Of a stretch of 64,000 bases of DNA, positions 1-7,891 are shown in pieces. The stretch is taken from contig NZ_JABBYG020000008.1 in the NCBI RefSeq assembly GCF_012935325.2, positions 1-64,000 on the forward strand. Reading direction: 5' to 3'. Source of the stretch: Paenibacillus sp. PL91. Its GTDB lineage: Bacteria; Bacillota; Bacilli; Paenibacillales; Paenibacillaceae. The position numbers and the translations under genes were made by a program. The notes beneath the pieces were generated by a model that searched no databases, was not told where the DNA came from, and saw nothing but the letters and a program-made list of their open reading frames with translations. How positions within the stretch are numbered: the first letter of the stretch is position 1; each line of letters starts with the position of its first letter.

Positions 1-76
1 GTGGCGGAATGGCAGACGCGCGCGACTCAAAATCGTGAGGGAAACCGTGGAGGTTCGAGTCCTCTCATCGGCACCA
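1..76 (+). tRNA. tRNA-Leu (anticodon CAA), 5' end outside window
   Basis: The first base pairs as tRNA position 7, so six acceptor bases lie before the window. The anticodon stem CGCGA/TCGTG encloses the loop CTCAAAA, giving anticodon CAA, which reads UUG. There is a long variable arm typical of class II tRNAs, a T arm with GGTTCGAGTCC, and a 3' acceptor strand CATCGGC followed by A and an encoded CCA. Confidence 0.95.
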
Positions 77-89
77 TTTACATCCGTTC

Positions 90-127
90 AAACTCTTAAG
101 ATCAATGTGATCTTAGGAGTTTTTTTG
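90..127 (+). terminator. Intrinsic terminator after tRNA-Leu
   Basis: A 14 bp near-perfect stem (AACTCTTAAGATCA against TGATCTTAGGAGTT) with a small loop is followed by a run of seven T. It sits 14 bases after the tRNA CCA end. Confidence 0.9.
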
Positions 128-217
128 TTTGCAGCATGGTTGCTTTCTAAAGGGATTTTCTGTAAGCTATGGTGAATGTGCTACCTGTAATAATACAGAA
201 AGAAAGGAAGTGTGCTC

Positions 218-373
218 ATGATATTTGGGGTATTTTCTTCAATTATGTTCATCTTTTACGGTCTACTGGGGCTTATGGGCATATATTGTCTGTATTTATT
301 GATCAAATTTTTAATTCGGGCTATTCAAGCGCTGGATATTCATTTGGATGAAAAGAGAAATAGACATTTATAA
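218..373 (+). CDS. Small membrane protein, 51 aa
   Basis: This short frame starts at ATG 218 behind the ribosome binding site AAAGGAAG with good spacing. The product begins MIFGVFSS, continues with one long hydrophobic segment (residues about 2-33) and ends in a charged tail, DEKRNRHL. The composition fits a single-pass or hairpin membrane peptide with a cytoplasmic tail. I do not recognise a family and infer no function. It lies between the tRNA terminator and a GNAT gene 37 bases downstream, so the two may be co-transcribed. An overlapping frame from 169 to 351 has no ribosome binding site and looks like a shadow. Confidence 0.6.
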   Translation: MIFGVFSSIMFIFYGLLGLMGIYCLYLLIKFLIRAIQALDIHLDEKRNRHL

Positions 374-410
374 AGAAAGCGAATTTTTATGTTGATGAGG
401 GGGAAGAACG

Positions 411-920
411 ATGTCATCTGATTTTATAATTAGCGAGCTGTCCGAAATATCGGAGAAAAGGCTAAGAAGTCTTGCAGCATTACTCGTTGAGGTAGTCGAT
501 GAAGGAGCCTCCATCGGTTTTTTGCCTCCATTAAACGTGGCAGAAGCGACTTCGTATTGGTCACAGGTCATCAATGATGATGTTATTTTATGGATCGCAG
601 AGCGGAACGGAGAAATTGTCGGTTCCGTTCAATTGCATCTTTGCTCGCGTCCCAATGGAACCCACCGCGCTGAAATTGCGAAGCTCATGGTGCATCCGCA
701 AGCCCGCCGTAAAGGGCTGGGACATATTTTGATGGCTGCGGCTGAAGAAAGGGCGCGAGCGGAAAATCGCAGTTTGCTCATCTTAGATACGCGGGCCGGC
801 GATCCCTCCAATCGACTATATCGCTCAATGGATTATATAGAGGCAGGGCGAATACCCAGATATGCAAAAGCTGCAGATGGGGAGCTTCATGACACGGTGT
901 ATTATTATAAAAACGTATAG
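411..920 (+). CDS. GNAT family N-acetyltransferase
   Basis: 169 aa, the usual size for a stand-alone GCN5-related acetyltransferase that moves an acetyl group from acetyl-CoA to an amine. Motif A is clear at about residues 93-107: VHPQARRKGLGHILM contains the pyrophosphate-binding Q/R-x-x-G-x-G/A signature (ARRKGLG). The preceding strand (EIAKLMV) and the later LDT and LYRSMDY segments, with the conserved tyrosine near the end of the fold, also fit. The start follows GAGGGGGA. The substrate cannot be read from sequence. A second GNAT gene follows after 37 bases, and the two may form an operon. Confidence 0.88.
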   Translation: MSSDFIISELSEISEKRLRSLAALLVEVVDEGASIGFLPPLNVAEATSYWSQVINDDVILWIAERNGEIVGSVQLHLCSRPNGTHRAEIAKLMVHPQARRKGLGHILMAAAEERARAENRSLLILDTRAGDPSNRLYRSMDYIEAGRIPRYAKAADGELHDTVYYYKNV

Positions 921-957
921 ACGCCATCATTAAACCTGGTTTAGGAGGCATGCCTTT

Positions 958-1542
958 ATGAGCGAATTGATTTCCAATCCCTTATTGCTATCCATTCCCG
1001 AAAGTATTGAAAGCGATCGACTGCTCATCCGTGCACCGAAATGTGGAGACGGCATTCAGCTTAATGAGGCGGTCATTGAAAGCATAAACGAGCTTAAGCC
1101 ATGGATGCCATGGGCTCAAAGCATTCCGACTGTTGAGGAATCCGAAATCGTCATTAGGCGCGCCCGCTTAAGGTATATGGAGCGCACCGATTTGATGCTC
1201 TTGCTGTTCTTGAAGGAAACGGGTCAGCTCATCGGCAGCAGTGGCCTTCACCGAATCGATTGGGAATCACGGAAGTTCGAGATCGGGTACTGGGGCCGTA
1301 CAGCTTTTAATGGCAACGGTTATATTACGGAAGCAGCTGAAGCGATTACGAATTTTGCTGTCCACGCTCTTAACGCCAATCGCGTTGATATACGCTGCGA
1401 CTCACGCAATCAACGAAGCGCGCGAGTAGCGGAGCGATTAGGATTTACGCTAGAAGGCATTCTTCGTTCTGAAAAATGCGCAATTGACGGCTCACTGCGA
1501 GATACGATGATATTTGCAAAGGTGAGAGGGAAAGAGTTTTGA
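958..1542 (+). CDS. GNAT acetyltransferase, RimJ/RimL type
   Basis: 194 aa. The beginning (residues about 17-28, IESDRLLIRAPK) is the typical N-terminal strand of the RimJ/RimL group, which acetylates ribosomal protein N-termini or small amines. The CoA-binding region reads EIGYWGRTAFNGNGYITEAAEAI, followed by VDIRCDSRNQRSARVAERLGF and EGILRSE, all standard for this group. The start follows TAGGAGG at a good distance. It belongs to the YdaF-like branch by general appearance. The role in the cell is unknown; related proteins are often annotated as ribosomal-protein-serine acetyltransferases without proof. Confidence 0.87.
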   Translation: MSELISNPLLLSIPESIESDRLLIRAPKCGDGIQLNEAVIESINELKPWMPWAQSIPTVEESEIVIRRARLRYMERTDLMLLLFLKETGQLIGSSGLHRIDWESRKFEIGYWGRTAFNGNGYITEAAEAITNFAVHALNANRVDIRCDSRNQRSARVAERLGFTLEGILRSEKCAIDGSLRDTMIFAKVRGKEF

Positions 1543-1735
1543 CGACGTTCATGGACACATGGACTCCTCCTCATTTATATTTCCGGTACCTCCCTCATCT
1601 TTTTCATTTTTTACTGATGCAATACAGCAAAGGGTCAAATACAGCCGAGCTATGCTTTTGGATGAAAAGAGGTTACCATATTATAAAGAGGTTGATCGAA
1701 AAAAGAAGCGCAATCGGATAAGGAGTGTACACAGG

Positions 1736-2152
1736 ATGGGGAACAAAACCTTTACACTGGAAGAAGCCAACGAGCTGCTGCCGCAATTGAAGAAGGATTT
1801 AAAGCTGCTTCAGCAATTAACGGCGCAGTTCGAGAACTTATATGTAGATTACCAAAAGGAAAAGGCTGCTTATGAGCAAGCCTTCGCTGCGGTAGAAGGC
1901 AGCAAGGACCCGTTCTTCGAGCAGGAAAGCCAGCTTGAATTCATGAAGATGGAGGCGGACCTGCTGATTGACAACTTTTCGCGAAAAGGCGTGCTTTTGA
2001 AAATGATCAATCCAGGGCTGATCGATTTTCCAGCCGAGCTGGATGGCGAGGATATTCTCATTTGCTGGAAGGAAGGGGAAGAGCATGTTAGTCATTATCA
2101 TGGATGGCATGATGGCTTTATTGGCAGAAAGCCTTACCCGGAACAAGACTGA
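1736..2152 (+). CDS. DUF2203 family protein
   Basis: 138 aa. I chose ATG 1736 because AAGGAG lies 10 bases upstream and the product begins with the family's characteristic FTLEEANELLPQL. The frame is open further upstream to 1559, but those codons show no family similarity. The middle is a charged amphipathic region (residues about 12-85) likely to form a helical hairpin or coiled coil. The end, GLIDFPAELDGEDILICWKEGE followed by HYHGWHDGFIGRKP, is the conserved DUF2203 C-terminus. The function is unknown. A terminator follows within 20 bases, so the gene is probably the end of its transcript. Confidence 0.85.
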   Translation: MGNKTFTLEEANELLPQLKKDLKLLQQLTAQFENLYVDYQKEKAAYEQAFAAVEGSKDPFFEQESQLEFMKMEADLLIDNFSRKGVLLKMINPGLIDFPAELDGEDILICWKEGEEHVSHYHGWHDGFIGRKPYPEQD

Positions 2153-2170
2153 TCATAACGATGAAAATGA

Positions 2171-2216
2171 AAATGATCGGTGAGGGCAAAAAAGCCTTAA
2201 TCTGGTCATTTTTTTG
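2171..2216 (+). terminator. Intrinsic terminator after DUF2203 gene
   Basis: Imperfect hairpin: AATGATC and GAGGGC pair with GCCTTA and GGTCATT across an A-rich loop, followed by a run of T. Confidence 0.65.
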
Positions 2217-2322
2217 TTGTTAGGCGGCATTGCATAATGTGAAACCTTTGCCATTTTTGAGGTGCAGCTGCTGAGGATGAGGGAGCAAAGCTGAATGCAG
2301 TCCATCAAGGCTTTCTTCCATA

Positions 2323-2400
2323 GAGAATAGATCTAGAAAGTAGATCTATTCTCCGCAAACCAGTCACAATTACAGAAATAGGTCTAGAAAATAGACCTAT
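2323..2400 (+). repeat. Composite two-hairpin palindromic repeat, unit 1
   Basis: Hairpin A (2323-2353) has 13 bp perfect arms, GAGAATAGATCTA and TAGATCTATTCTC, around the loop GAAAG. After about 25 bases comes hairpin G (2378-2400) with arms ATAGGTCTA and TAGACCTAT around GAAAA. The two arms differ by a compensated A:T to G:C change, so pairing is kept. There is no T tract. Confidence 0.9.
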
Positions 2401-2450
2401 CTCAGCGCCTTCACTTACTATATGAACGCTGGAGCGCCGTATGATCACAG

Positions 2451-2525
2451 ATAGATCTAGAAAGTAGATCTATTCTCCACAAACCAGCCACATTCACAGA
2501 AATAGGTCTAGAAAATAGACCTATT
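2451..2525 (+). repeat. Composite two-hairpin palindromic repeat, unit 2
   Basis: Same order and spacing as unit 1: hairpin A (2451-2473; ATAGATCTA, GAAAG, TAGATCTAT), a 26-base spacer identical to unit 1 at 22 of 26 positions, then hairpin G (2501-2525; AATAGGTCTA, GAAAA, TAGACCTATT). It is a near-tandem copy separated by about 50 bases of unrelated sequence. Confidence 0.9.
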
Positions 2526-2662
2526 GCAAAGCGTATATGGTCCCCAACAGCTTTACACCAGCCATTGGGGCTGTCTCAAATGGTTGGATAAGACCTGCGA
2601 GATGGTCCCTCTTGCAGCTGGGTCAGCAAGGATGAGATAGAGACGAAATGAGGCGAGCCGCC

Positions 2663-3433
2663 ATGTCAGGCGTAATTACGAAGGCAATTCACATGCTGGA
2701 TCTTCTGCTTCCGCAAGGAACGGAGAAGGAGATGAGCGTTACGGAAATAAGCAGGGAGCTGGATATGCCGGTTCAAAGCGTTCACCGGATTTTGGCCTCC
2801 TTAGTAGAGCATGGGTTCGTAGCGCAGAATGCGAAGACGAAGAAGTACAAGCTAGGCCTGGCGATTATGAAATATGGCTTCCTGATGTGGGACAGCCTGA
2901 TGCTGCGCACGGTTGCGAGGCCGTTCATGGAGGAGCTTTCGCAAAAAACGAAGGAAACCGTCTACCTCGCTACCCGCGAAAATGCAGAGGGCGTCTATAT
3001 CGACTCCGTTGATTCACCGCAAATTTTGAAAATATCCGAACCGATCGGGCTTAAGCTGCCCTTGTTCATCGGTGCATCCAACCGTGTGATCCTCGCCTAT
3101 TTGCCAAGAAAAACGCAGGAAGCACTGCTGGCTGATGTCGACTGGTCGTCGGCGCCCTCGCTAAAGCCTTTGACGCGGCAGTATATAGAGGAAGAGATTT
3201 CAACGATACATAAGCAAGGGTATGCAATAACGGCAGGCGAGGCAACGGAGGGAACGACCGGTATCGGTGCCCCGATTTTTTCTTATGAGAACATGGTGAT
3301 CGGCTCGTTGAATGTGGCAGGGCCTTCCCTTCGATTTATGGAGGATACGATTGAAAGAAACAGCTCTCTCGTCAAAAAATACGCGGATCTCATTTCGAAC
3401 GAGCTTGGATATCGGTATAAGTTGAAGCGATAA
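2663..3433 (+). CDS. IclR family transcriptional regulator
   Basis: 256 aa from ATG 2663, or 261 aa if the in-frame ATG 2648 is used. I prefer 2663 because GAGG lies 9 bases upstream. An N-terminal winged helix-turn-helix (residues about 5-60; MSVTEISRELDMPVQSVHRI is the recognition part) is followed by the IclR effector domain (about 75-250), with TVYLATREN, GVYIDSVDS and the late GEATEGTTGIGAPIF segment typical of the GAF-like fold. Members bind small carbon metabolites and usually control a nearby catabolic gene. Here the next gene is an amidotransferase over 100 bases away, so the target is not evident. Confidence 0.9.
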   Translation: MSGVITKAIHMLDLLLPQGTEKEMSVTEISRELDMPVQSVHRILASLVEHGFVAQNAKTKKYKLGLAIMKYGFLMWDSLMLRTVARPFMEELSQKTKETVYLATRENAEGVYIDSVDSPQILKISEPIGLKLPLFIGASNRVILAYLPRKTQEALLADVDWSSAPSLKPLTRQYIEEEISTIHKQGYAITAGEATEGTTGIGAPIFSYENMVIGSLNVAGPSLRFMEDTIERNSSLVKKYADLISNELGYRYKLKR

Positions 3434-3553
3434 GCTATTATTTATTTTTCATTTCCCATTATTCGGGATAATGGTATTTCGGATACTGAATAATGAGAAT
3501 ATAATAACCTTCATTAGCCGCAGCCCCTGCGTAAATTGGAGGAGAACTGGACG

Positions 3554-4255
3554 ATGAATATGCTTGCTTTTAGACACTTTGAATTTGATGATGATTATGC
3601 GCTCCGTTCATGGGCAAGCCTTAGAGGGCATCGGCTGGAGATGCGAGATCCTTCTGTTGAAATAAACACAGCTTGGCTTGATGAGATAGATTTGCTCGTT
3701 ATTTGCGGCGGACCGATGAGCGTTTACGAGGAGGAGCGGTTCGTATGGCTAGCTCACGAGAAACAGTTTGTGAAGCAGGCGATTAAGCGCGGCAAAAAAG
3801 TGCTGGGCATCTGCTTCGGCGCTCAAATGATAGCTGAGCTGTTAGGCAGTCCCGTATATCGCAACGCCTATAAGGAAATAGGCTGGCATACGATTAATCG
3901 CACGGGGGAGCAGCATCCGTGGCTCGATGGCTTGCCGGAGCAGCTGGTTTCGTTCCAGTGGCATGGCGACACCTTTGACCTGCCGGCTGAAACGCGCCTT
4001 CTCGCCTATTCGGAAGCGTGCAAGGTGCAGGCTTTTGCCTATAGGGAGCATGTACTCGGGCTGCAATTCCATCTGGAGACGACACCGGCATGCATCGAAT
4101 CGATGTTTGCGCACTGGTCCTCCGAGCTGATCGATGCTCCGTATATTCAGACGGAAGAGCAAATTCGAAGGCAATTCGGTCAAAGCGAGCATTCGATTAA
4201 AGCTCTCCACCGTATACTGGATCAGATTACTACCTATGCAGAGGCAGCATGCTGA
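3554..4255 (+). CDS. Class I glutamine amidotransferase domain protein
   Basis: 233 aa. ATG 3554 is chosen because GGAGGAG lies 8-9 bases upstream; the TTG at 3536 is itself part of that binding site. The protein is a single GATase1 domain like the amidotransferase half of GMP synthase. It has the oxyanion strand LLVICGGPMSVYEEE, the nucleophile elbow GICFGAQ with Cys87, and the catalytic His173 and Glu175 in QFHLE, so the triad is complete. Stand-alone members of this group hydrolyse glutamine or gamma-glutamyl compounds, or act as peptidase-like enzymes. The real substrate is unknown and no synthetase partner is adjacent. Confidence 0.88.
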   Translation: MNMLAFRHFEFDDDYALRSWASLRGHRLEMRDPSVEINTAWLDEIDLLVICGGPMSVYEEERFVWLAHEKQFVKQAIKRGKKVLGICFGAQMIAELLGSPVYRNAYKEIGWHTINRTGEQHPWLDGLPEQLVSFQWHGDTFDLPAETRLLAYSEACKVQAFAYREHVLGLQFHLETTPACIESMFAHWSSELIDAPYIQTEEQIRRQFGQSEHSIKALHRILDQITTYAEAAC

Positions 4256-4308
4256 AGTAGAGATTTATTTTTTAAAATAGGATCGGAAAAGGAAGGGAGT
4301 GTTCAAGG

Positions 4309-5217
4309 ATGAAGCGCAATCGTCTAGGAAAATCAGAGCTCTACGTTAGTGAGGTTGGTCTTGGCTGCATGTCGCTTGGAACGGATAAGGAGAAGGCGGT
4401 AGCTCTCGTACATGAAGCGATTGACGGGGGCATCAATTTTTTGGATACGGCGGATCTTTATCATGAAGGGCTCAATGAGGAGTTTGTCGGTGAGGCTATT
4501 CGTGGGAGGCGTTCAGAGGTAATACTCGCGACGAAAGTCGGCAATCGCTGGGAGCCTGGCAAAGAGGGCTGGACATGGGACCCGTCCAAGGCTTATATCA
4601 AGGCAGCAGTGAAGGACAGCTTAAGAAGGCTTCAAACGGACTATATTGATCTCTATCAGCTGCATGGGGGTACGCTGGAAGATCCTATCTCGGAGACCAT
4701 AGAGGCGTTCGAGGAGCTTAAGCAGGAGGGGCTTATTCGCTATTACGGTATATCCTCCATTCGGCCGAACGTCATTCGAGAGTACGTGGATCGTTCAAAT
4801 ATCGTAAGCGTGATGAGCCAGTACAGCATATTGGATAGAAGGCCGGAAGAGCAGGTGCTTCCTCTTATGGCAGAGAAGGGGATAAGCTTAATCGCCCGCG
4901 GTCCGGTGGCAAAAGGGATTTTGACTCCTGAGGGCGCTGGGAAAGCGGAGAAAGGTTATTTGGATTACGGCAAGGAGGAGCTGTCGGTATTGCGTACTGC
5001 TTTGCATGAATTAGGAGGAGGCTCCCGTGATATGGCCCATACGGCAATCCGATATGCGCTAGCCCATTCAGCTGTTGCGACAGTTATACCAGGTGCAAGC
5101 TCAACTAGGCAATTGCTGCACAATATAGCGGCGAGTGAGGCTGCTCCGCTAACGCCACTTGAATTAGAAGCTATTCAGAGCTTAAGCCGAAACAGCCGTT
5201 ATGAGCAGCATCGTTAG
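4309..5217 (+). CDS. Aldo/keto reductase
   Basis: 302 aa (beta/alpha)8 NADPH-dependent oxidoreductase. The catalytic tetrad is present: Asp46 in INFLDTADLY, Tyr51, Lys76 in ILATKVG and His119 in LYQLHG. The C-terminal cofactor region (AVATVIPGASSTRQLLHNI) contains the expected I-P-G segment. The N-terminal KSELYVSEVGLGCMSLGT is the hallmark of the Tas/YhdN-like subgroup. The start follows a GGAAGGGAG binding site. Substrates of this subgroup are small aldehydes and ketones; the specific one is not predictable. It stands alone and is followed by a terminator. Confidence 0.92.
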   Translation: MKRNRLGKSELYVSEVGLGCMSLGTDKEKAVALVHEAIDGGINFLDTADLYHEGLNEEFVGEAIRGRRSEVILATKVGNRWEPGKEGWTWDPSKAYIKAAVKDSLRRLQTDYIDLYQLHGGTLEDPISETIEAFEELKQEGLIRYYGISSIRPNVIREYVDRSNIVSVMSQYSILDRRPEEQVLPLMAEKGISLIARGPVAKGILTPEGAGKAEKGYLDYGKEELSVLRTALHELGGGSRDMAHTAIRYALAHSAVATVIPGASSTRQLLHNIAASEAAPLTPLELEAIQSLSRNSRYEQHR

Positions 5218-5258
5218 AATAAATCCGATGAAAGATGACCTGGCAAAGTTGTCATTTA

Positions 5259-5274
5259 CAGAACAAACGTTCTG
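5259..5274. promoter_or_regulatory. LexA/DinR-like palindrome
   Basis: CAGAAC-AAAC-GTTCTG is a perfect 16-base palindrome containing GAAC-N4-GTTC, the core of the Bacillus SOS box. No SOS-type gene lies directly downstream; a terminator follows at 5309 and the sigma factor gene starts at 5490. Confidence 0.4.
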
Positions 5275-5308
5275 CGTTATGATCTCTTTGTGGGTATGGA
5301 GAAATGTG

Positions 5309-5335
5309 GAAGCTGCCTGCCGGGCAGCTTTTTTT
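5309..5335 (+). terminator. Intrinsic terminator
   Basis: AAGCTGCC pairs with GGCAGCTT around a 5-base loop, followed by seven T. It probably ends the aldo/keto reductase transcript. Confidence 0.85.
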
Positions 5336-5489
5336 GAGCCTATAAATAGTGCTCAAAATGGTTCGTATGCTGATTAATACTGAGTTAATACTGACAAACG
5401 TTAATATGAAGACAAGCCTCTATAAATATAAATAGAAAAGCGGATAGATATTTGAAGTAGTCGGCATCAGTCATGCAGGGGGGATAGAT

Positions 5490-6254
5490 GTGGAAGTATG
5501 GGCACTAGGTTCGGCTTCCTTGACAAGCAGCGAAGCAGAGGCGGGAGGGCAGGAGCAGGCATTAGTCGAGCGGGCTCGATCCGGCGATGAGGAAGCGTTC
5601 GGAGAGCTTGTTCGGAGGCACCGTGCCAAAGCGCTAGGGCTTGCAGGGGCGCTGACGAAGGATTCGTTTATGGCGGAGGACATCGTGCAGGAAGCGCTAA
5701 TACGCGCGTTTTTGCACTTGGGTACGCTTACAGATGCGAGTCGCTTCATGCCTTGGCTCCACCGGATCGTTCGCAATCAAGCCTATATGAAGCTGCGAAG
5801 GGGAGGGCCCTACAGCAAGGAAAAGCCATTCATTGGCTTTATGAGCGAGTCGGGGATGACGAAGGACGCTGGGAAGAGCGGGCAGGCGATTGACTGGGGC
5901 GATATTGACAGCATCCTGTTTCATCTGACGGATCATGCCTTGTATGAGTCGAATGGACAAAGCCCGGAGCAGCATGTCATGCGCCAAGAAATGCTGCAAA
6001 GCATTCATCGGTTGATTCGATGCTTGAACAAGCGGGAACGGGATATTTTCGAGGCGAGATTTTTTGGAGAGCTGCCTCCGGCTGAGATTGCCGTTCTATT
6101 CGATACGACGACCGCTAACGTCTACAATACGCTTTCAAGATCCCGCGCTAAGCTGCAGAAGGAGCGCCTGCGCATGTCAATCAGTCTTTACGTAGAGCAG
6201 CGTGCAACGCTCGGTTTGCATAGACGCAGGATTTTGGCGCCTCCCCCCTTATAG
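5490..6254 (+). CDS. ECF-type RNA polymerase sigma factor
   Basis: 254 aa from GTG 5490, with AGGGGGGAT just upstream (the ATG two bases earlier is closed by a stop). Region sigma2 spans about residues 24-108: ARSGDEEAFGELVRRH, then AEDIVQEALIRAFLHL, then RFMPWLHRIVRNQAYMKLR. Region sigma4 (about 160-225) has CLNKRERDIFEARFFGELPPAEIAVLF and TTANVYNTLSRSRAKLQKE. The linker between the domains is unusually long, and a basic tail follows sigma4. The gene is 22 bases before an uncharacterised gene. No anti-sigma factor with a membrane segment or zinc motif is seen nearby. Confidence 0.88.
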   Translation: MEVWALGSASLTSSEAEAGGQEQALVERARSGDEEAFGELVRRHRAKALGLAGALTKDSFMAEDIVQEALIRAFLHLGTLTDASRFMPWLHRIVRNQAYMKLRRGGPYSKEKPFIGFMSESGMTKDAGKSGQAIDWGDIDSILFHLTDHALYESNGQSPEQHVMRQEMLQSIHRLIRCLNKRERDIFEARFFGELPPAEIAVLFDTTTANVYNTLSRSRAKLQKERLRMSISLYVEQRATLGLHRRRILAPPPL

Positions 6255-6276
6255 ACGAGAGTAATATGCCTTTGAA

Positions 6277-7293
6277 ATGGAGATGAATGCTTGGATGACG
6301 CAGGATAGGGACTGGTCAAAAACATGGACCTCAGCAGCTGCCGCCATTCATGGCGCGGTGAGCTACACGGACAAAAAACATTTTACATTAACGGATGTGA
6401 TGGGCTTTACCGGCCACGCCTTTCGGATGAACATTGATCCTAAGAGCATTAACGCAGCGGGGCCTACCTCTTTTCCAGGGGGATATATACTCCGTCGCAA
6501 CCTTTGCAATCTCGGTTTTACGAGCTGCTTGGCCGACCCCTTTATGCCGATTGCGACCGATAAAGTAAACCGGACAATGGCACTCGTTCAGCAATCGATT
6601 GACCGAGGGGTTCCCGCAATCTCGTTTGATTTATTTACTCCTGAATTTGGCTTGATTTATGGCTACGATGACGAGAAACAGCTGTTTTATGCGAAGGATG
6701 CTGCACATGATGGGACAGTAACCTATACCTCGTTTGCTGATCCCAAGATCGATTTGCTGTTCGTAACAACGATTAGCGAGAGCCTGCCTCACTCGAAATA
6801 CGAAATTCTCCGCATGGCGTTATCGATGATCGTTGATCATGCAAGGGGTAAGGAGTGGACGCATGTGTTCAGCGATAACTTCGTACAGGGACTTGCTGGT
6901 TATGAGGCATGGATTGGAGTGATGGAGCGGCGTTGCGCTGATGAAGCAGGCCTAGCCTACAACGTTGCTGTCATCGCCGATGCGAGGGAATTCGCCGCTC
7001 GTTTTCTGCGGCAATTGGCATTCCGCTGGGACGGAACGAACATCGTGGAGCGAACGGTTCGGAAGCATGCGGGCGAAGCAGCCCAGCATTACGAAGTGAC
7101 GGCGGAAGCGCTCGGTGGTCTCAAGGAGCTGTTCCCCTTTCCTGAAGGCGGCCAGCCGAAGGACCCGGATATCGCCGACCGCGCAATTCTCATGCTTAGG
7201 CAAGCGCAGGAGGCAGAGACGAAGGGAGTGGAGCAGCTGGAGCAGCTGTTTCATTTTATGAAGGAATACCATTCGGAAATTTGGGTTAATTGA
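6277..7293 (+). CDS. Uncharacterised protein, possibly BtrH/C39 papain-like fold
   Basis: 338 aa, soluble, with no signal peptide or membrane segment. The N-terminal half (AIHGAVSYT, then DVMGFTGHAFRMNID, then LGFTSC, then DRGVPAISFDLF, then EFGLIYGYDDEKQLFYAKDA) resembles proteins annotated as BtrH N-terminal or C39-peptidase-like, which bind or process small peptides or acyl carriers. The C-terminal half (about 180-338) is helical. The match is from general pattern only. Two ATG codons (6277, 6283) are possible and no strong ribosome binding site separates them. It lies 22 bases after the sigma factor gene and is likely in the same operon, so it may act with it or be an output. Confidence 0.6.
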   Translation: MEMNAWMTQDRDWSKTWTSAAAAIHGAVSYTDKKHFTLTDVMGFTGHAFRMNIDPKSINAAGPTSFPGGYILRRNLCNLGFTSCLADPFMPIATDKVNRTMALVQQSIDRGVPAISFDLFTPEFGLIYGYDDEKQLFYAKDAAHDGTVTYTSFADPKIDLLFVTTISESLPHSKYEILRMALSMIVDHARGKEWTHVFSDNFVQGLAGYEAWIGVMERRCADEAGLAYNVAVIADAREFAARFLRQLAFRWDGTNIVERTVRKHAGEAAQHYEVTAEALGGLKELFPFPEGGQPKDPDIADRAILMLRQAQEAETKGVEQLEQLFHFMKEYHSEIWVN

Positions 7294-7332
7294 TTTTTAT
7301 TCAAAAATGACGAGAAATGGAGTGGATACGCG

Positions 7333-7740
7333 ATGATCAAACGAATCGAATGTGCCTATGTGCCTGTATCTGATGTGGAGAGGTCGGCAAAGTGGTATGA
7401 GCGTGTTTTGGGCATGAGCCTGCGTTCCGCAATAGAGCCGGGGCGTGGTGCGATAATGGTGATGGAGGAAGGAGGATGGTTATTTCTTCTTCCAAGCCCT
7501 GATATGACGCCGCTAACGTTCGCCACGAATGGCTGGAAGGAAGATGGTGAGTCATTCGAAATGTTCCCGCTTTGCTTTGAAACCAATCAGATTCATGCGC
7601 TGTTCGCTTCGCTTAAGGAAGCTGGGACATGGGTGGAGCAGGACATTCGGGATGAGGATAGCTGCGGCCTGCAGCTAAATTTCAAGGACCCTGATGGAAA
7701 TAAATTTCAAGTATGGCAGCAACCGGGACTAATAGGTTAA
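7333..7740 (+). CDS. VOC family protein (glyoxalase/bleomycin-resistance fold)
   Basis: 135 aa, the size of a single vicinal-oxygen-chelate unit made of two beta-alpha-beta3 modules. It starts CAYVPVSDVERSAKWYERVLGMSLR, the standard first module, and ends LQLNFKDPDGNKFQVWQ, the typical second-module end with PDGN and a metal-ligand position. A function from glyoxalase to antibiotic sequestration is possible. It follows the BtrH-like gene by 39 bases and may end that transcript. Confidence 0.85.
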   Translation: MIKRIECAYVPVSDVERSAKWYERVLGMSLRSAIEPGRGAIMVMEEGGWLFLLPSPDMTPLTFATNGWKEDGESFEMFPLCFETNQIHALFASLKEAGTWVEQDIRDEDSCGLQLNFKDPDGNKFQVWQQPGLIG

Positions 7741-7830
7741 AAAAGCAGGTTTTGGAGCCCTATAGAGTAGGTGCAGAGAGGGAAGTCTATGCGAGAACTT
7801 TCTCTCTGTGCTATTCTTAGATTGGAAGGT

Positions 7831-7859
7831 TTGACTTTATCAACTGTATGCAATAATAT
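7831..7859 (+). promoter_or_regulatory. Sigma-A promoter for Rrf2 gene
   Basis: TTGACT at 7831-7836, a 17-base spacer, and TATAAT-like TAATAT at 7854-7859. It lies 32 bases before the Rrf2 start. A hairpin (GCAGAGAG against CTCTCTGTGC) sits just upstream around 7772-7812. Confidence 0.75.
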
Positions 7860-7891
7860 TACAGTATCCTTCTTGAGAGGGAGTCGTGAAA

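Larger units (their letters stand above)
2153..2647. other. Non-coding gap with repeat units
   Basis: No credible gene lies in this stretch. It holds a terminator near the start and two composite hairpin repeat units (2323-2400 and 2451-2525). At about 2540-2575 a weaker inverted repeat CCCCAA/TTGGGG is present. I see nothing else. Confidence 0.6.

Noticed and set aside
169..351. 60-codon frame after the tRNA terminator
   Set aside because: It has no ribosome binding site and overlaps a better frame at 218-373 with one.
2323..2525. Possible CRISPR array
   Set aside because: The repeats are palindromic pairs with alternating stems and similar spacers, not identical direct repeats with unique spacers, and no cas gene is present.
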